Assembly: GCF_027213715.1 (NCBI RefSeq)
Contig: NZ_JAPWGM010000003.1
Location: 186,001 to 250,000, forward strand
Source: Pedobacter punctiformis
Lineage (GTDB): Bacteria; Bacteroidota; Bacteroidia; Sphingobacteriales; Sphingobacteriaceae
Length of the DNA stretch: 64,000 bases
Reading direction: 5' to 3'
In this document: positions 27,844 to 35,580 of the stretch, piece after piece
Layout: the number at the start of each line of letters is the position of its first letter
How positions within the stretch are numbered: the first letter of the stretch is position 1
Notes under the pieces: generated by a model
The model's input: only the letters and a program-made list of their open reading frames with translations
Told to the model about the DNA's origin: nothing
The model's database searches: none
Made by a program: the position numbers and the translations under genes

Positions 27844-27862
27844 ACTTTTAAAACAAATGATA

Positions 27863-29440
27863 ATGAAAAATAAATCCAACCGCTTACTATTATCTGCCCT
27901 GCTGGGCGGTTTACTGTTTAGCTTTCTATTTTGGGAAGAAAGATTAGCCCTTAACCTACTTATTTACAGTATCTACTTAATCATAATAACTTACCTCAAC
28001 CCTGAAGTAATTAAGGATACCAAATTCAAAATTTATGGGCTGGCGCATCTTTTGGCTGCTATTTTAGTGGTGGTTAACAATTCAGGTTTAACGTTAGTAA
28101 GTTATTATATGAGCCTAATGCTATTTATTGGTTTTAGCCATAATCAACAATTGCGAACGGTTTTTATGGCTTTTTTTACTGCTATTTTACAAATGATAAC
28201 CGTTCCTTTTAATGTAATTAGGAATTTGAGTGAGGTATCAATCGGTAACTTCAATTTAAAACCAGTTTTCAAATTTGTTAAATACATTTTTATACCTGTA
28301 GTAATCGTAGTTATTTTTACCTGTCTATATTCTGCTGCGAGCAGTGTTTTTGCACATTATGCCGAAACTTTCCTGACCAATATTGCAAAGTTTTTTGAAA
28401 ACATATTTGGCTTTATTTTTGAAGATCTGAGCTTTGGACGTTTCATGCATTTTTGCTTTGGATTAATGGTTACGGGAGGTTTAATACTTGCCTTTTTTGA
28501 TAAAAGTCTCCAAAAAATTGAGCTAAACTTTAAAGAACAACTATTTAGAATAAGAAGAAACCTAAATCAAAAAACAATCTGGTATGAATTTACAAGTGTT
28601 TTTACTGGTAATTTATTAACCAAAAAACTTGCCCTTAAAACTGAGTTAATTACTGGCCTCATTTCTTTCGGAGCCTTAAATTTTCTTCTGCTGTTTTTAA
28701 ATGGTATAGATATTTGGTGGTTATGGCTGGGAAAAGGAAAAAATCTAGCTGAAACCAATTATTCGGCAGAATTACATGACGGTACCAATGCTTTAATTTT
28801 CAGTATTGCTTTGGCCATGGTTGTTATTATTTACTTTTTTAGAGGGAACCTTAATTTTTACAGTAAAAGTAAAACGCTAAAAGTATTGACTTATGTATGG
28901 ATGGTTCAAAATATCATTCTAATTATCTCAGTTTTCATCCGCGATGCTTATTATATCGAATATTATGGTTTAACCCATAAAAGAATTGGTGTTTTGGTTT
29001 TTGCCTTGCTCTGCATCATCGGTTTAGCCACTGTCTATTTAAAAGTTGCAAAGCAAAAAACGCTATTCTATCTGTTTAAAGTAAACGGTAATATTTGGTT
29101 TGCATTATTATTAGTTTTTAGTACCATAAATTGGGATGTATTGATAGTGAAATACAATTTTGCTCATGAAAGCAGCATAGCTGTTGATCCGGATTATTTA
29201 ATATCTCTATCTGATAAAACCTTACCTGTATTAGATAAAAACAGAGAGAAACTTCATGCTACCTCAAGTAAAGCCCCTAATCTTACCGAAAAAAGAGCTA
29301 TAGCGCCCGAAACCAACTATCAAAAAATGCTCGATCAAAGAATCGGCTACTTTAAAGAACGCTATGAAAAAGTAAGCTGGTTATCATGGAACTTTCAAGA
29401 CTGGAACACGGCAGAATATTTTGGTTTGAATAAGAAATAA
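27863..29440 (+). CDS. DUF4173/DUF4153-like membrane protein
   Basis: A large polytopic inner-membrane protein (about 525 residues, a dozen hydrophobic helices) resembling the DUF4153/DUF4173 group of Bacteroidota. MKNKSNRLLLSALLGGLLFS opens it, and NVIRNLSEVSIGNF and a GIDIWWLWLGKGKNLAETNY loop lie within. A soluble C-terminal tail of about 90 residues (from ALLLVFSTINWDVLIVKYNF) ends EDW-like NFQDWNTAEYFGLNKK. AUGs at 27857 and 27863 are likelier than the upstream UUG, which falls inside the operator. Family function is unknown; its regulation probably depends on the adjacent winged-helix protein. Confidence 0.8.
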   Translation: MKNKSNRLLLSALLGGLLFSFLFWEERLALNLLIYSIYLIIITYLNPEVIKDTKFKIYGLAHLLAAILVVVNNSGLTLVSYYMSLMLFIGFSHNQQLRTVFMAFFTAILQMITVPFNVIRNLSEVSIGNFNLKPVFKFVKYIFIPVVIVVIFTCLYSAASSVFAHYAETFLTNIAKFFENIFGFIFEDLSFGRFMHFCFGLMVTGGLILAFFDKSLQKIELNFKEQLFRIRRNLNQKTIWYEFTSVFTGNLLTKKLALKTELITGLISFGALNFLLLFLNGIDIWWLWLGKGKNLAETNYSAELHDGTNALIFSIALAMVVIIYFFRGNLNFYSKSKTLKVLTYVWMVQNIILIISVFIRDAYYIEYYGLTHKRIGVLVFALLCIIGLATVYLKVAKQKTLFYLFKVNGNIWFALLLVFSTINWDVLIVKYNFAHESSIAVDPDYLISLSDKTLPVLDKNREKLHATSSKAPNLTEKRAIAPETNYQKMLDQRIGYFKERYEKVSWLSWNFQDWNTAEYFGLNKK

Positions 29441-29563
29441 ATGAAAAAGCATCACAAAGTAATTGCCATGACATTAGCGCTTATTGCCCTATTGTGGTTT
29501 ATGTTAAGTTATGCCACCCAGGTTGTATTCAATATCGCAATTAACGAACCTCATACTAAATAA
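29441..29563 (+). CDS. Small single-pass membrane protein (40 residues)
   Basis: An AUG directly after the stop of the previous gene opens a 40-residue frame: MKKHHKVIAMTLALIALLWF, then a hydrophobic stretch to about residue 35 and a short polar end (NEPHTK). One transmembrane helix with basic residues on the inner side is predicted. The frame fits exactly between two co-directional genes, with zero and six bases of spacing, which supports it being a real gene. No family is recognised. Confidence 0.55.
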   Translation: MKKHHKVIAMTLALIALLWFMLSYATQVVFNIAINEPHTK

Positions 29564-29569
29564 GATGTT

Positions 29570-30343
29570 ATGAAAATACATAGCTCAGTTTATTGGAAAA
29601 ATTATTTTACCAGCAATTCTAAAATTATAAGAGTGGACTGGTCATTAAAGCCTGATTTAACAGATTTTGAAAGAAAGAGTATTTTAAAATCTTTACAGGC
29701 ATGGCAACTGGGCGAAACCTCTGAAGGTGAACACCTGCTTCATACTGCAAAAAAATACGCAGCAACTATTGACGATGATGAGTACCCAAATGCCGTGAAA
29801 CTTTTTATTAAGGAAGAGCAAAAGCATGGCCATAACCTGGGCCAATACCTGGATTTAATTGAGGAACCAAGAATAAAAAAAGACTGGGGCGACACACTTT
29901 TTAGAAAAATAAGATACTTTAATACCAACATGGAGTTATGGACTATTGCTGTAATTACGGTAGAAAGTGCTGCCCGGATCTTTTATCAGGCACTTAAAGA
30001 TGCAACAAACTGTAAATTACTAAAACAAATTTGCACTGATATTTTAATTGACGAGGCTGCTCACATTACTTTTCAGAAAGAGCGTCTGTATATAATTTTC
30101 AACCAAAAAAATGCCTTTCCCAGATGGCTAGCATACTATGCTTACTCTTGTTTTTATATCTGTACAAGTTTGGTGGTATGGTTTGGCCATAAAACCTTGT
30201 TTAAAGCGGGCAAGCTCAATTTCTTTAGGTATTTCAGTAAAATGAGGTTTAAACTAAAAAAGGTTGCAGGGAAATCTGTTTTATATGAGCCTAATGAATT
30301 TGAAAACCAACTAACTAAATTTTCACAAACCACTTATTTATAA
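29570..30343 (+). CDS. Ferritin-like diiron protein
   Basis: The 257 residues form a mostly helical protein with the ligand set of a diiron carboxylate site: a glutamate in GETSEGEH near 49-54, E83xxH86 in EEQKHGHNLG, E132 in ITVESAARIF, and E162xxH165 in LIDEAAHITF. Two ExxH motifs on separate helices are typical of ferritin-like oxidases and N-oxygenases. A hydrophobic segment near 190-210 (YYAYSCFYICTSLVVWFG) may attach it to the membrane. It closes the winged-helix/DUF4173 operon. Substrate unknown; I infer an oxidase or an iron/oxygen sensor. Confidence 0.75.
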   Translation: MKIHSSVYWKNYFTSNSKIIRVDWSLKPDLTDFERKSILKSLQAWQLGETSEGEHLLHTAKKYAATIDDDEYPNAVKLFIKEEQKHGHNLGQYLDLIEEPRIKKDWGDTLFRKIRYFNTNMELWTIAVITVESAARIFYQALKDATNCKLLKQICTDILIDEAAHITFQKERLYIIFNQKNAFPRWLAYYAYSCFYICTSLVVWFGHKTLFKAGKLNFFRYFSKMRFKLKKVAGKSVLYEPNEFENQLTKFSQTTYL

Positions 30344-30398
30344 AAATAATTTATGAACTCCGATCAGAATATATAACTTATAATAATTTAACCTCTTG

Positions 30399-30462
30399 CC
30401 TTTGCTAAACTTTTGTTGGATTTAGTTTTTTCCTGGTGCAAGTTGTATCGGGAAAGCAAAGG
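30399..30462. repeat. Long-armed inverted repeat in spacer
   Basis: CCTTTGCT (30399-30406) and AGCAAAGG (30455-30462) are exact complements 48 bases apart, with a T-rich interior. It may terminate the upstream operon or be another dispersed element. Confidence 0.35.
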
Positions 30463-30516
30463 TTTACTTATAAACATAACATTCACAAAATAATTTCAAA
30501 ATAAATATAAAACATC

Positions 30517-30825
30517 ATGGAAAATCAAAAAACAATTAACCACTCTACGCAAAGAATGACTATTATTTTAATTGTAGTAGCATTAATATTAAGCATTCCG
30601 TTAATAGCCATGCAGTTTACAAACGAAGTAAAATGGGGCTTATTCGATTTTGTGGTAATGGGTGCATTACTGTTGAGCACAGGTTTTGCTATAGAGCTTG
30701 TAATTAGAAAAGTAAAAGCCGGCACTTTAAGAACCGTATTATTCTTTATCATTTTATTGGCCTTGTTTCTCATTTGGGCAGAACTGGCTGTAGGCATCTT
30801 CGGAACACCATTTGCGGGAAGTTAA
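30517..30825 (+). CDS. Small three-helix membrane protein
   Basis: A 102-residue protein with a polar start (MENQKTINHSTQRM) and three hydrophobic helices at about 15-35, 45-63 and 72-95. The layout RMTIILIVVALILSIPLIAM, then WGLFDFVVMGALLLSTGFAI, recalls small uncharacterised Bacteroidota membrane proteins. No catalytic motif is seen. It stands alone, 173 bases after the ferritin-like gene and upstream of a repeat and sucC. The coding assignment rests on length, codon use and hydropathy. Confidence 0.65.
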   Translation: MENQKTINHSTQRMTIILIVVALILSIPLIAMQFTNEVKWGLFDFVVMGALLLSTGFAIELVIRKVKAGTLRTVLFFIILLALFLIWAELAVGIFGTPFAGS

Positions 30826-30896
30826 AAACATTCAAAAGATCGGGTATTATTAATAGTTATAAAGTCAATTCGTCAAAAGCTATATTTCTTGTTAAA

Positions 30897-30950
30897 TAAA
30901 CCCGATATAAGCAAATCCTGATTTTCATCGGAAGCAGCATTAGCAGGACC
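30897..30950. repeat. Dispersed intergenic repeat, family 3 (second copy)
   Basis: TAAACCCGAT, then a TGATTTTCATCGG hairpin segment, then AGCAGCATTAGCAGGAC: the same block order as at 17825-17890, with about two thirds of positions shared by eye. Confidence 0.6.
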
Positions 30951-31005
30951 GAAATTCGCGATTAACATAAAACATTCATTTTCTTAAAAAAAGGAAGGCT
31001 TGCTA

Positions 31006-31036
31006 TTTGTTTAAAGGCTTTAGAATTGTAGCTTTG
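31006..31036 (+). promoter_or_regulatory. Predicted promoter of sucC
   Basis: TTTG (31006-31009), exactly 19 bases, then TAGCTTTG (31029-31036): a full match to the Bacteroidota primary-sigma consensus, 17 bases before the sucC start codon. Confidence 0.8.
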
Positions 31037-31053
31037 GGCAAATTTTGTAGCAA

Positions 31054-32247
31054 ATGAATATTCACGAATACCAGGGTAAACAAATATTAAAAAGTTTCGG
31101 TGTTAACGTTCAAGAAGGAATTGTTGCCGATACTCCAGAGCAAGCTGTAGAAGCGGCAAAGCAATTGAAAATTGATTACAATTCTGACTGGGTTGTAATT
31201 AAAGCACAGATCCACGCTGGTGGTCGCGGTAAGGGCGGTGGTGTTAAATTAGCCAAAAACCTTGATGAAGTTAAACAACGCGCAACCGATATTATTGGTA
31301 TGCAGTTAATTACTCCACAAACCGGACCTGAAGGTAAAAAAGTGAACAAAGTTTTAGTAGCTCAGGATGTTTACTATCCAGGTGCTTCAGAAACTAAAGA
31401 ATTCTACATCTCTGTATTGTTAGACCGCGCTAAAGGTCGTAACATTATTATGTACAGTACTGAAGGCGGTATGGATATCGAAGAAGTTGCTGAACATACT
31501 CCAAACTTAATTTTCAAAGAAGAGATCGACCCTAAAGTTGGCTTACAAGGCTTCCAGGCCCGTAAAATTGCCTTCAATTTAGGTGTTAGCGGTGGTGCTT
31601 TTAAAGAAATGGTTAAATTTGTAACCGCTTTATACAAAGCTTACGAAGCGACTGATTCTTCAATGTTCGAAATCAATCCGGTGTTAAAAACATCTGACGA
31701 TAAAGTAATTGCAGTTGATGCTAAAGTTAATCTGGACGAAAACGGCTTGTTCCGTCACCCGGATTATGCAGCAATGCGTGATGTTACTGAAGAAGATCCG
31801 ATGGAAGTTGAAGCAAGTGCTTCTAACCTAAACTTTGTTAACCTTGATGGTAACGTAGGTTGTATGGTTAATGGTGCTGGTTTAGCTATGGCAACTATGG
31901 ATATTATTAAATTAGCTGGTGGTGAGCCTGCAAACTTCCTTGACGTTGGTGGAACTGCAAATGCACAAACCGTTAAAGCAGCTTTCAATATTATTTTAAA
32001 AGATCCTAACGTTAAAGCCATCTTAATTAACATTTTCGGTGGTATTGTTCGTTGTGATCGCGTTGCACAAGGTGTAATTGATGCATATAAAGAAATTGGT
32101 AACATTCCGGTTCCGATTATCTGCCGTTTACAAGGTACAAATGCTGAAGAAGCTAAAAAATTAATTGATGAATCAGGACTTAAAGTTTACTCTGCAATTG
32201 CTTTAAAAGAAGCTGCTGACTTAGTAACTAAAGTTTTGGCTAACTAA
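31054..32247 (+). CDS. sucC: Succinate-CoA ligase (ADP-forming) subunit beta
   Basis: Beta subunit of the citric-acid-cycle enzyme that makes ATP or GTP from succinyl-CoA. The ATP-grasp N-terminal half begins MNIHEYQGKQILKSFGV and has QIHAGGRGKGGGVKLAKN near residue 50. The C-terminal ligase domain carries FLDVGGTANAQTVKAAFNII and ILINIFGGIVRCDRVAQGVI. The 397-residue length is standard. The alpha subunit gene sucD is not adjacent, so the operon is split. A consensus promoter precedes it and an intrinsic terminator follows. Confidence 0.97.
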   Translation: MNIHEYQGKQILKSFGVNVQEGIVADTPEQAVEAAKQLKIDYNSDWVVIKAQIHAGGRGKGGGVKLAKNLDEVKQRATDIIGMQLITPQTGPEGKKVNKVLVAQDVYYPGASETKEFYISVLLDRAKGRNIIMYSTEGGMDIEEVAEHTPNLIFKEEIDPKVGLQGFQARKIAFNLGVSGGAFKEMVKFVTALYKAYEATDSSMFEINPVLKTSDDKVIAVDAKVNLDENGLFRHPDYAAMRDVTEEDPMEVEASASNLNFVNLDGNVGCMVNGAGLAMATMDIIKLAGGEPANFLDVGGTANAQTVKAAFNIILKDPNVKAILINIFGGIVRCDRVAQGVIDAYKEIGNIPVPIICRLQGTNAEEAKKLIDESGLKVYSAIALKEAADLVTKVLAN

Positions 32248-32292
32248 GGCTTAAAGCAGAAAAACTAGCATAAGACTAGTTATATAAAATAT

Positions 32293-32328
32293 AAAACCTT
32301 TCAACTTAGTTGGAAGGTTTTTTTTTGA
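32293..32328 (+). terminator. Intrinsic terminator after sucC
   Basis: AAAACCTTTCAACT pairs with AGTTGGAAGGTTTT (one wobble) and is followed by a run of T bases, 45 bases after the stop codon. Confidence 0.9.
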
Positions 32329-32455
32329 CCCTTTGAAAAAGTAAAAGCTTACATCTTCTTTAAATTTCTTATAGGGTGAATATTTATAAAAGCTATGCTC
32401 AATACATTTTGGTTACGATGGTACTGCTCTCACCGTAATACTTTTGATAAATTCT

Positions 32456-32521
32456 TGTCATGCTGACGACAGGAAGCATCTGCAGCCGATGAAACAGATG
32501 CTTCGTACCTCAGCAGGACAA
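32456..32521. repeat. REP-like palindrome, family 1 (best copy)
   Basis: TTGTCATGCTGA pairs with TCAGCAGGACAA (one mismatch), and inside it GAAGCATCTG pairs perfectly with CAGATGCTTC. The right arm shares ATGCTTCGTACCTCAGCA with the copy at 17724-17784. Confidence 0.8.
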
Positions 32522-32870
32522 TATGAAAGAGGAAGTAAATCTTTCTACAAACAATAATTAGGAATTAAATAAGAGTTGAATTCACCAAGTAATCTGCTTT
32601 ATTTGTCATCTCCAGAAAAACAAATACCTTATAGCGTATAAAAATCTATAACAAAAAATCTGAGCGATGAAGAGAGTTCAATAATAAGTGCCTGCACTTT
32701 TAAAATTTCAACATTTTGAATTTTTTGAAAGTCATATTTTTCTAATCATTATGTTGTAAATTCAAAATATTATTTATTTATAATCAGAAAATAATTATCT
32801 TAATTCAATAAAAAATGAACGATAAACAACGAACACAATGACAGTCTTATAATTTATGACAAAAAAGTAT

Positions 32871-32886
32871 TTGGAATGATTTTTGT
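32871..32886 (+). promoter_or_regulatory. Possible sigma-54-type -24/-12 element upstream of rpoD
   Basis: TTGGAATGATTTTTGT has GG and the -12 G at the canonical 12-base offset and matches TGG-x-A-x-G-N4-TTG. The -12 C is T, as in the two elements near the ABC array. It lies about 70 bases upstream of the housekeeping promoter. Confidence 0.4.
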
Positions 32887-32942
32887 AGTAAGTAAAACTG
32901 TAAAAAAAGTGTGTAAACGGTAACATTTTCAGCATTTTATCC

Positions 32943-32973
32943 TTTCGGATTGCTATACAATTTCGTAACTTTG
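32943..32973 (+). promoter_or_regulatory. Predicted housekeeping promoter of rpoD
   Basis: TTTC (32943-32946, one base off TTTG), 19 bases, then TAACTTTG (32966-32973). The start codon is 36 bases downstream. Confidence 0.65.
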
Positions 32974-33009
32974 CACACTCAATAATTAAAGAGCACACAA
33001 AAAGCATAA

Positions 33010-33870
33010 ATGAGACAACTCAAAATAACGCAATCTATCACCAATCGCGAAAGTCAGTCTTTAGACAAATATTTGCACGAAATTGGAAAGGTAGATTTAA
33101 TAACAGCAGAAGAAGAAGTAATTTTAGCGAGAAAGATTCGTGAAGGTGATCAGGCAGCATTAGAGCGTCTTACCAAAACAAACTTGCGTTTCGTGGTGTC
33201 TGTTGCAAAACAATATCAAAATCAGGGTTTAACTTTAGGAGATTTAATTAATGAAGGAAACTTAGGTTTAATCAAGGCTGCAAAGCGTTTTGATGAAACT
33301 AAGGGTTTTAAGTTTATTTCTTATGCGGTTTGGTGGATTCGTCAGTCTATTTTGCAAGCTATTGCAGAACAAAGCCGTATTGTACGTTTGCCTTTAAACC
33401 AGGTTGGTTCATTGAGTAAAATCAGTAAGGCTTTTTCTAAATTAGAGCAAGAATATGAACGTGAGCCTTCTCCTGAAGAATTGGCAGATATCTTAGAAAC
33501 AACTGTTGATAAAATATCTGATACTTTAAGCAACTCAGGCCGTCACGTATCAATGGATGCGCCATTTGTGCAAGGTGAGGAAAATACATTGTTAGATGTA
33601 TTGGAAAACCATGAGCCAAATACGGACAGTTCTTTAATTAACGAATCATTATCAGAAGAAATTAAACGTTCTTTATCTACTTTAACAGAAAGAGAAAGAG
33701 AAATTATTGTTTTATTCTTCGGTTTAGGCTCTAATCATCCATTATCTTTAGAAGAAATTGGAGAGAAATTTAACCTGACACGTGAGCGTGTAAGGCAAAT
33801 TAAAGATAAGGCATTACAACGCCTGCGTCATACTTCGAGAAGTAAAATCTTAAAATCTTACCTAGGATAA
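33010..33870 (+). CDS. rpoD: Primary sigma factor, RpoD/SigA type
   Basis: Housekeeping sigma factor that directs RNA polymerase to TTTG/TAnnTTTG promoters in this phylum. At 286 residues it lacks the long region 1.1 and non-conserved insert of E. coli sigma-70, which is the normal Bacteroidota form. Region 1.2 is [20 protein letters not shown], and region 2 has [20 protein letters not shown] and [19 protein letters not shown]. Region 4.2 ends [19 protein letters not shown], the -33-reading helix-turn-helix. Monocistronic, with a terminator directly after it. Confidence 0.97.
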   Translation: MRQLKITQSITNRESQSLDKYLHEIGKVDLITAEEEVILARKIREGDQAALERLTKTNLRFVVSVAKQYQNQGLTLGDLINEGNLGLIKAAKRFDETKGFKFISYAVWWIRQSILQAIAEQSRIVRLPLNQVGSLSKISKAFSKLEQEYEREPSPEELADILETTVDKISDTLSNSGRHVSMDAPFVQGEENTLLDVLENHEPNTDSSLINESLSEEIKRSLSTLTEREREIIVLFFGLGSNHPLSLEEIGEKFNLTRERVRQIKDKALQRLRHTSRSKILKSYLG

Positions 33871-33901
33871 TCAGAATAATCTACTTTTTAGAAATAAATA
33901 G

Positions 33902-33940
33902 AAAAAGATCGGGCATACCAGCCGATCTTTTTCTATTTTT
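33902..33940 (+). terminator. Intrinsic terminator after rpoD
   Basis: AAAAAGATCGG (33902-33912) pairs perfectly with CCGATCTTTTT (33922-33932) round a nine-base loop, followed by CTATTTTT. The tail overlaps a -7-like TATTTTTG (33934-33941) that may serve the next gene. Confidence 0.85.
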
Positions 33941-33970
33941 GCGGCAATTTCTAACCATATTATTCATTTC

Positions 33971-35419
33971 ATGTTACACAAATACCAGACTGAGTTTCAG
34001 AGCTGGATTGACAAAGAGAAGCAGGCTATTGAACTCATCAATATTGTCGGCAAACTTTGGTTCGATCGTTCTATTGAATTACTTTTATTTCGGAAGCCAT
34101 TATTCGACATTGGAAGTAGCCAGGTTCTAGCGCATCATCAGTATGCAAAATCAATTAGTGGTAAAGACATTTCCATTTATGAAACCCTTGAACTTGCTAA
34201 AGCGATTTTAAATTCTAACCTCGCTCCTTCCCGCATTGATTTAGGCAGGTTAACCGCCGAATGGCTTGATGAGCATAATAAATTTGCCACCATCAACGAT
34301 TTCATCATTACCAAACTATCCGCTTATATTGGTAAAGACAAAAAGAATTTAACGCCTAAAGATGTTGTACTTTTTGGTTTCGGCAGAATTGGCAGAATTG
34401 CTGCCAGAGAATTAGTTACACAGGCTGGAAAAGGCGAGCAATTGCGATTAAGAGCAATTGTAACCAGAACGTACAGTAATGAGGAATTGAGTAAAAGAGC
34501 AGAGCTTTTAAAAACAGACTCTGTACATGGAACTTTTCCGGGTACCATAACAGAAGACTATGAAAATCAGGCTTTGATTATTAACGGCCAGATGATTTAC
34601 ATGATTGCTGCACAAAGTCCGGAGGCAGTGGATTACACCAAATACGGGATAAATTCAGCGTTACTAATCGACAATACAGGTGTTTTTAGAGACCGTGAAG
34701 AATTAAGCCGCCATTTAAAGGCAAAAGGGATTAGTCAGGTATTACTAACGGCTCCGGCCAAAGGAGATGTTCCAAATATAGTAACCGGTATTAACGAAGG
34801 GGATTTTGACTTTAAAAAAGAAACCATCTTTTCTAACGCCAGTTGCACAACAAATGCCATTACTCCGGTATTAAAAATTGTTCACGACGCTTTAGGTCTT
34901 GAAAAAGGCCATATCGAAACCATACATTCTTATACCAATGATCAGAATTTACTGGATAATTACCACAAAAAGTATCGCAGAGGTCGCTCAGCAGCTTTAA
35001 ATCTGGTTATTACCGAAACAGGTGCTGATAAAGCAGTAGCGAAGGTTTTGCCTCATCTTGCCGGAAAATTAACCGGGAATGCAGTACGTGTACCTACACC
35101 TAATGTTTCTTTAGCAATTTTAAATTTAACGTTGTCCAAAAAAACTGATAAGGATAAAGTAAACGAGTTGTTGAAACAGGCTTCATTATTTGGCGATTTA
35201 TCAGAGCAGATTGAGTTTTCAATCTCAAATGAATTGGTGAGTACTGATATGATTGGCAACAGCCATTCTTCCATTATCGATGGGCCGGCAACTATCGTCT
35301 CAAAAGATGGCAAATCTGTTATTCTATATGCCTGGTACGACAATGAATATGGCTACACCAGACAGGTGATTCGATTGGCTAAAAAGCTTGGTGATGTTGT
35401 CAGATTAACTTATTATTAA
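33971..35419 (+). CDS. Glyceraldehyde-3-phosphate dehydrogenase, long form
   Basis: NAD(P)-dependent glycolytic/gluconeogenic dehydrogenase. At 482 residues it belongs to the long Bacteroidota type: a helical N-terminal extension of about 120 residues precedes the usual enzyme. The nucleotide-binding motif FGFGRIGRIAAREL is near residue 135, the catalytic Cys is about Cys292 in SNASCTTNAITPVLK, and HSYTNDQNLLDNYHKKYRRG binds phosphate. WYDNEYGYTRQVIRL closes the fold. Single gene between the rpoD terminator and a palindromic repeat. The role of the extension is not known to me. Confidence 0.93.
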   Translation: MLHKYQTEFQSWIDKEKQAIELINIVGKLWFDRSIELLLFRKPLFDIGSSQVLAHHQYAKSISGKDISIYETLELAKAILNSNLAPSRIDLGRLTAEWLDEHNKFATINDFIITKLSAYIGKDKKNLTPKDVVLFGFGRIGRIAARELVTQAGKGEQLRLRAIVTRTYSNEELSKRAELLKTDSVHGTFPGTITEDYENQALIINGQMIYMIAAQSPEAVDYTKYGINSALLIDNTGVFRDREELSRHLKAKGISQVLLTAPAKGDVPNIVTGINEGDFDFKKETIFSNASCTTNAITPVLKIVHDALGLEKGHIETIHSYTNDQNLLDNYHKKYRRGRSAALNLVITETGADKAVAKVLPHLAGKLTGNAVRVPTPNVSLAILNLTLSKKTDKDKVNELLKQASLFGDLSEQIEFSISNELVSTDMIGNSHSSIIDGPATIVSKDGKSVILYAWYDNEYGYTRQVIRLAKKLGDVVRLTYY

Positions 35420-35433
35420 GAATATATTATATT

Positions 35434-35473
35434 TTGTCATATCCGGACTGCAACTTGCGTTCGGGTATGACAA
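35434..35473. repeat. Palindromic element after GAPDH
   Basis: TTGTCATATCCG pairs with CGGGTATGACAA (one mismatch) round a 16-base loop. A T-rich stretch follows, so it may also act as a terminator. Its TTGTCAT/ATGACAA ends resemble repeat family 1. Confidence 0.55.
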
Positions 35474-35580
35474 TCTTCTTCTTTTCAAATTAATTAGCTT
35501 AACCACTAAGGCACAAAGAACACAATTTGCTTTTAAGCGCTGTAATCTTAGTGACCCGTGGTTTTATTGATATTCTATAA

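Larger units (their letters stand above)
32248..33009. other. Gene-free spacer between sucC and rpoD
   Basis: These 762 bases hold the sucC terminator (32293-32326), a REP-like palindrome (32456-32521), a long AT-rich stretch without convincing coding sequence, a sigma-54-like element (32871-32886) and a primary-sigma-type promoter (32943-32973) for rpoD. A small RNA in the AT-rich part cannot be excluded by eye. Confidence 0.6.

Noticed and set aside
33939..34130. Alternative frame over the start of the GAPDH gene
   Set aside because: It lies in another frame of a well-supported enzyme gene and has no family features.
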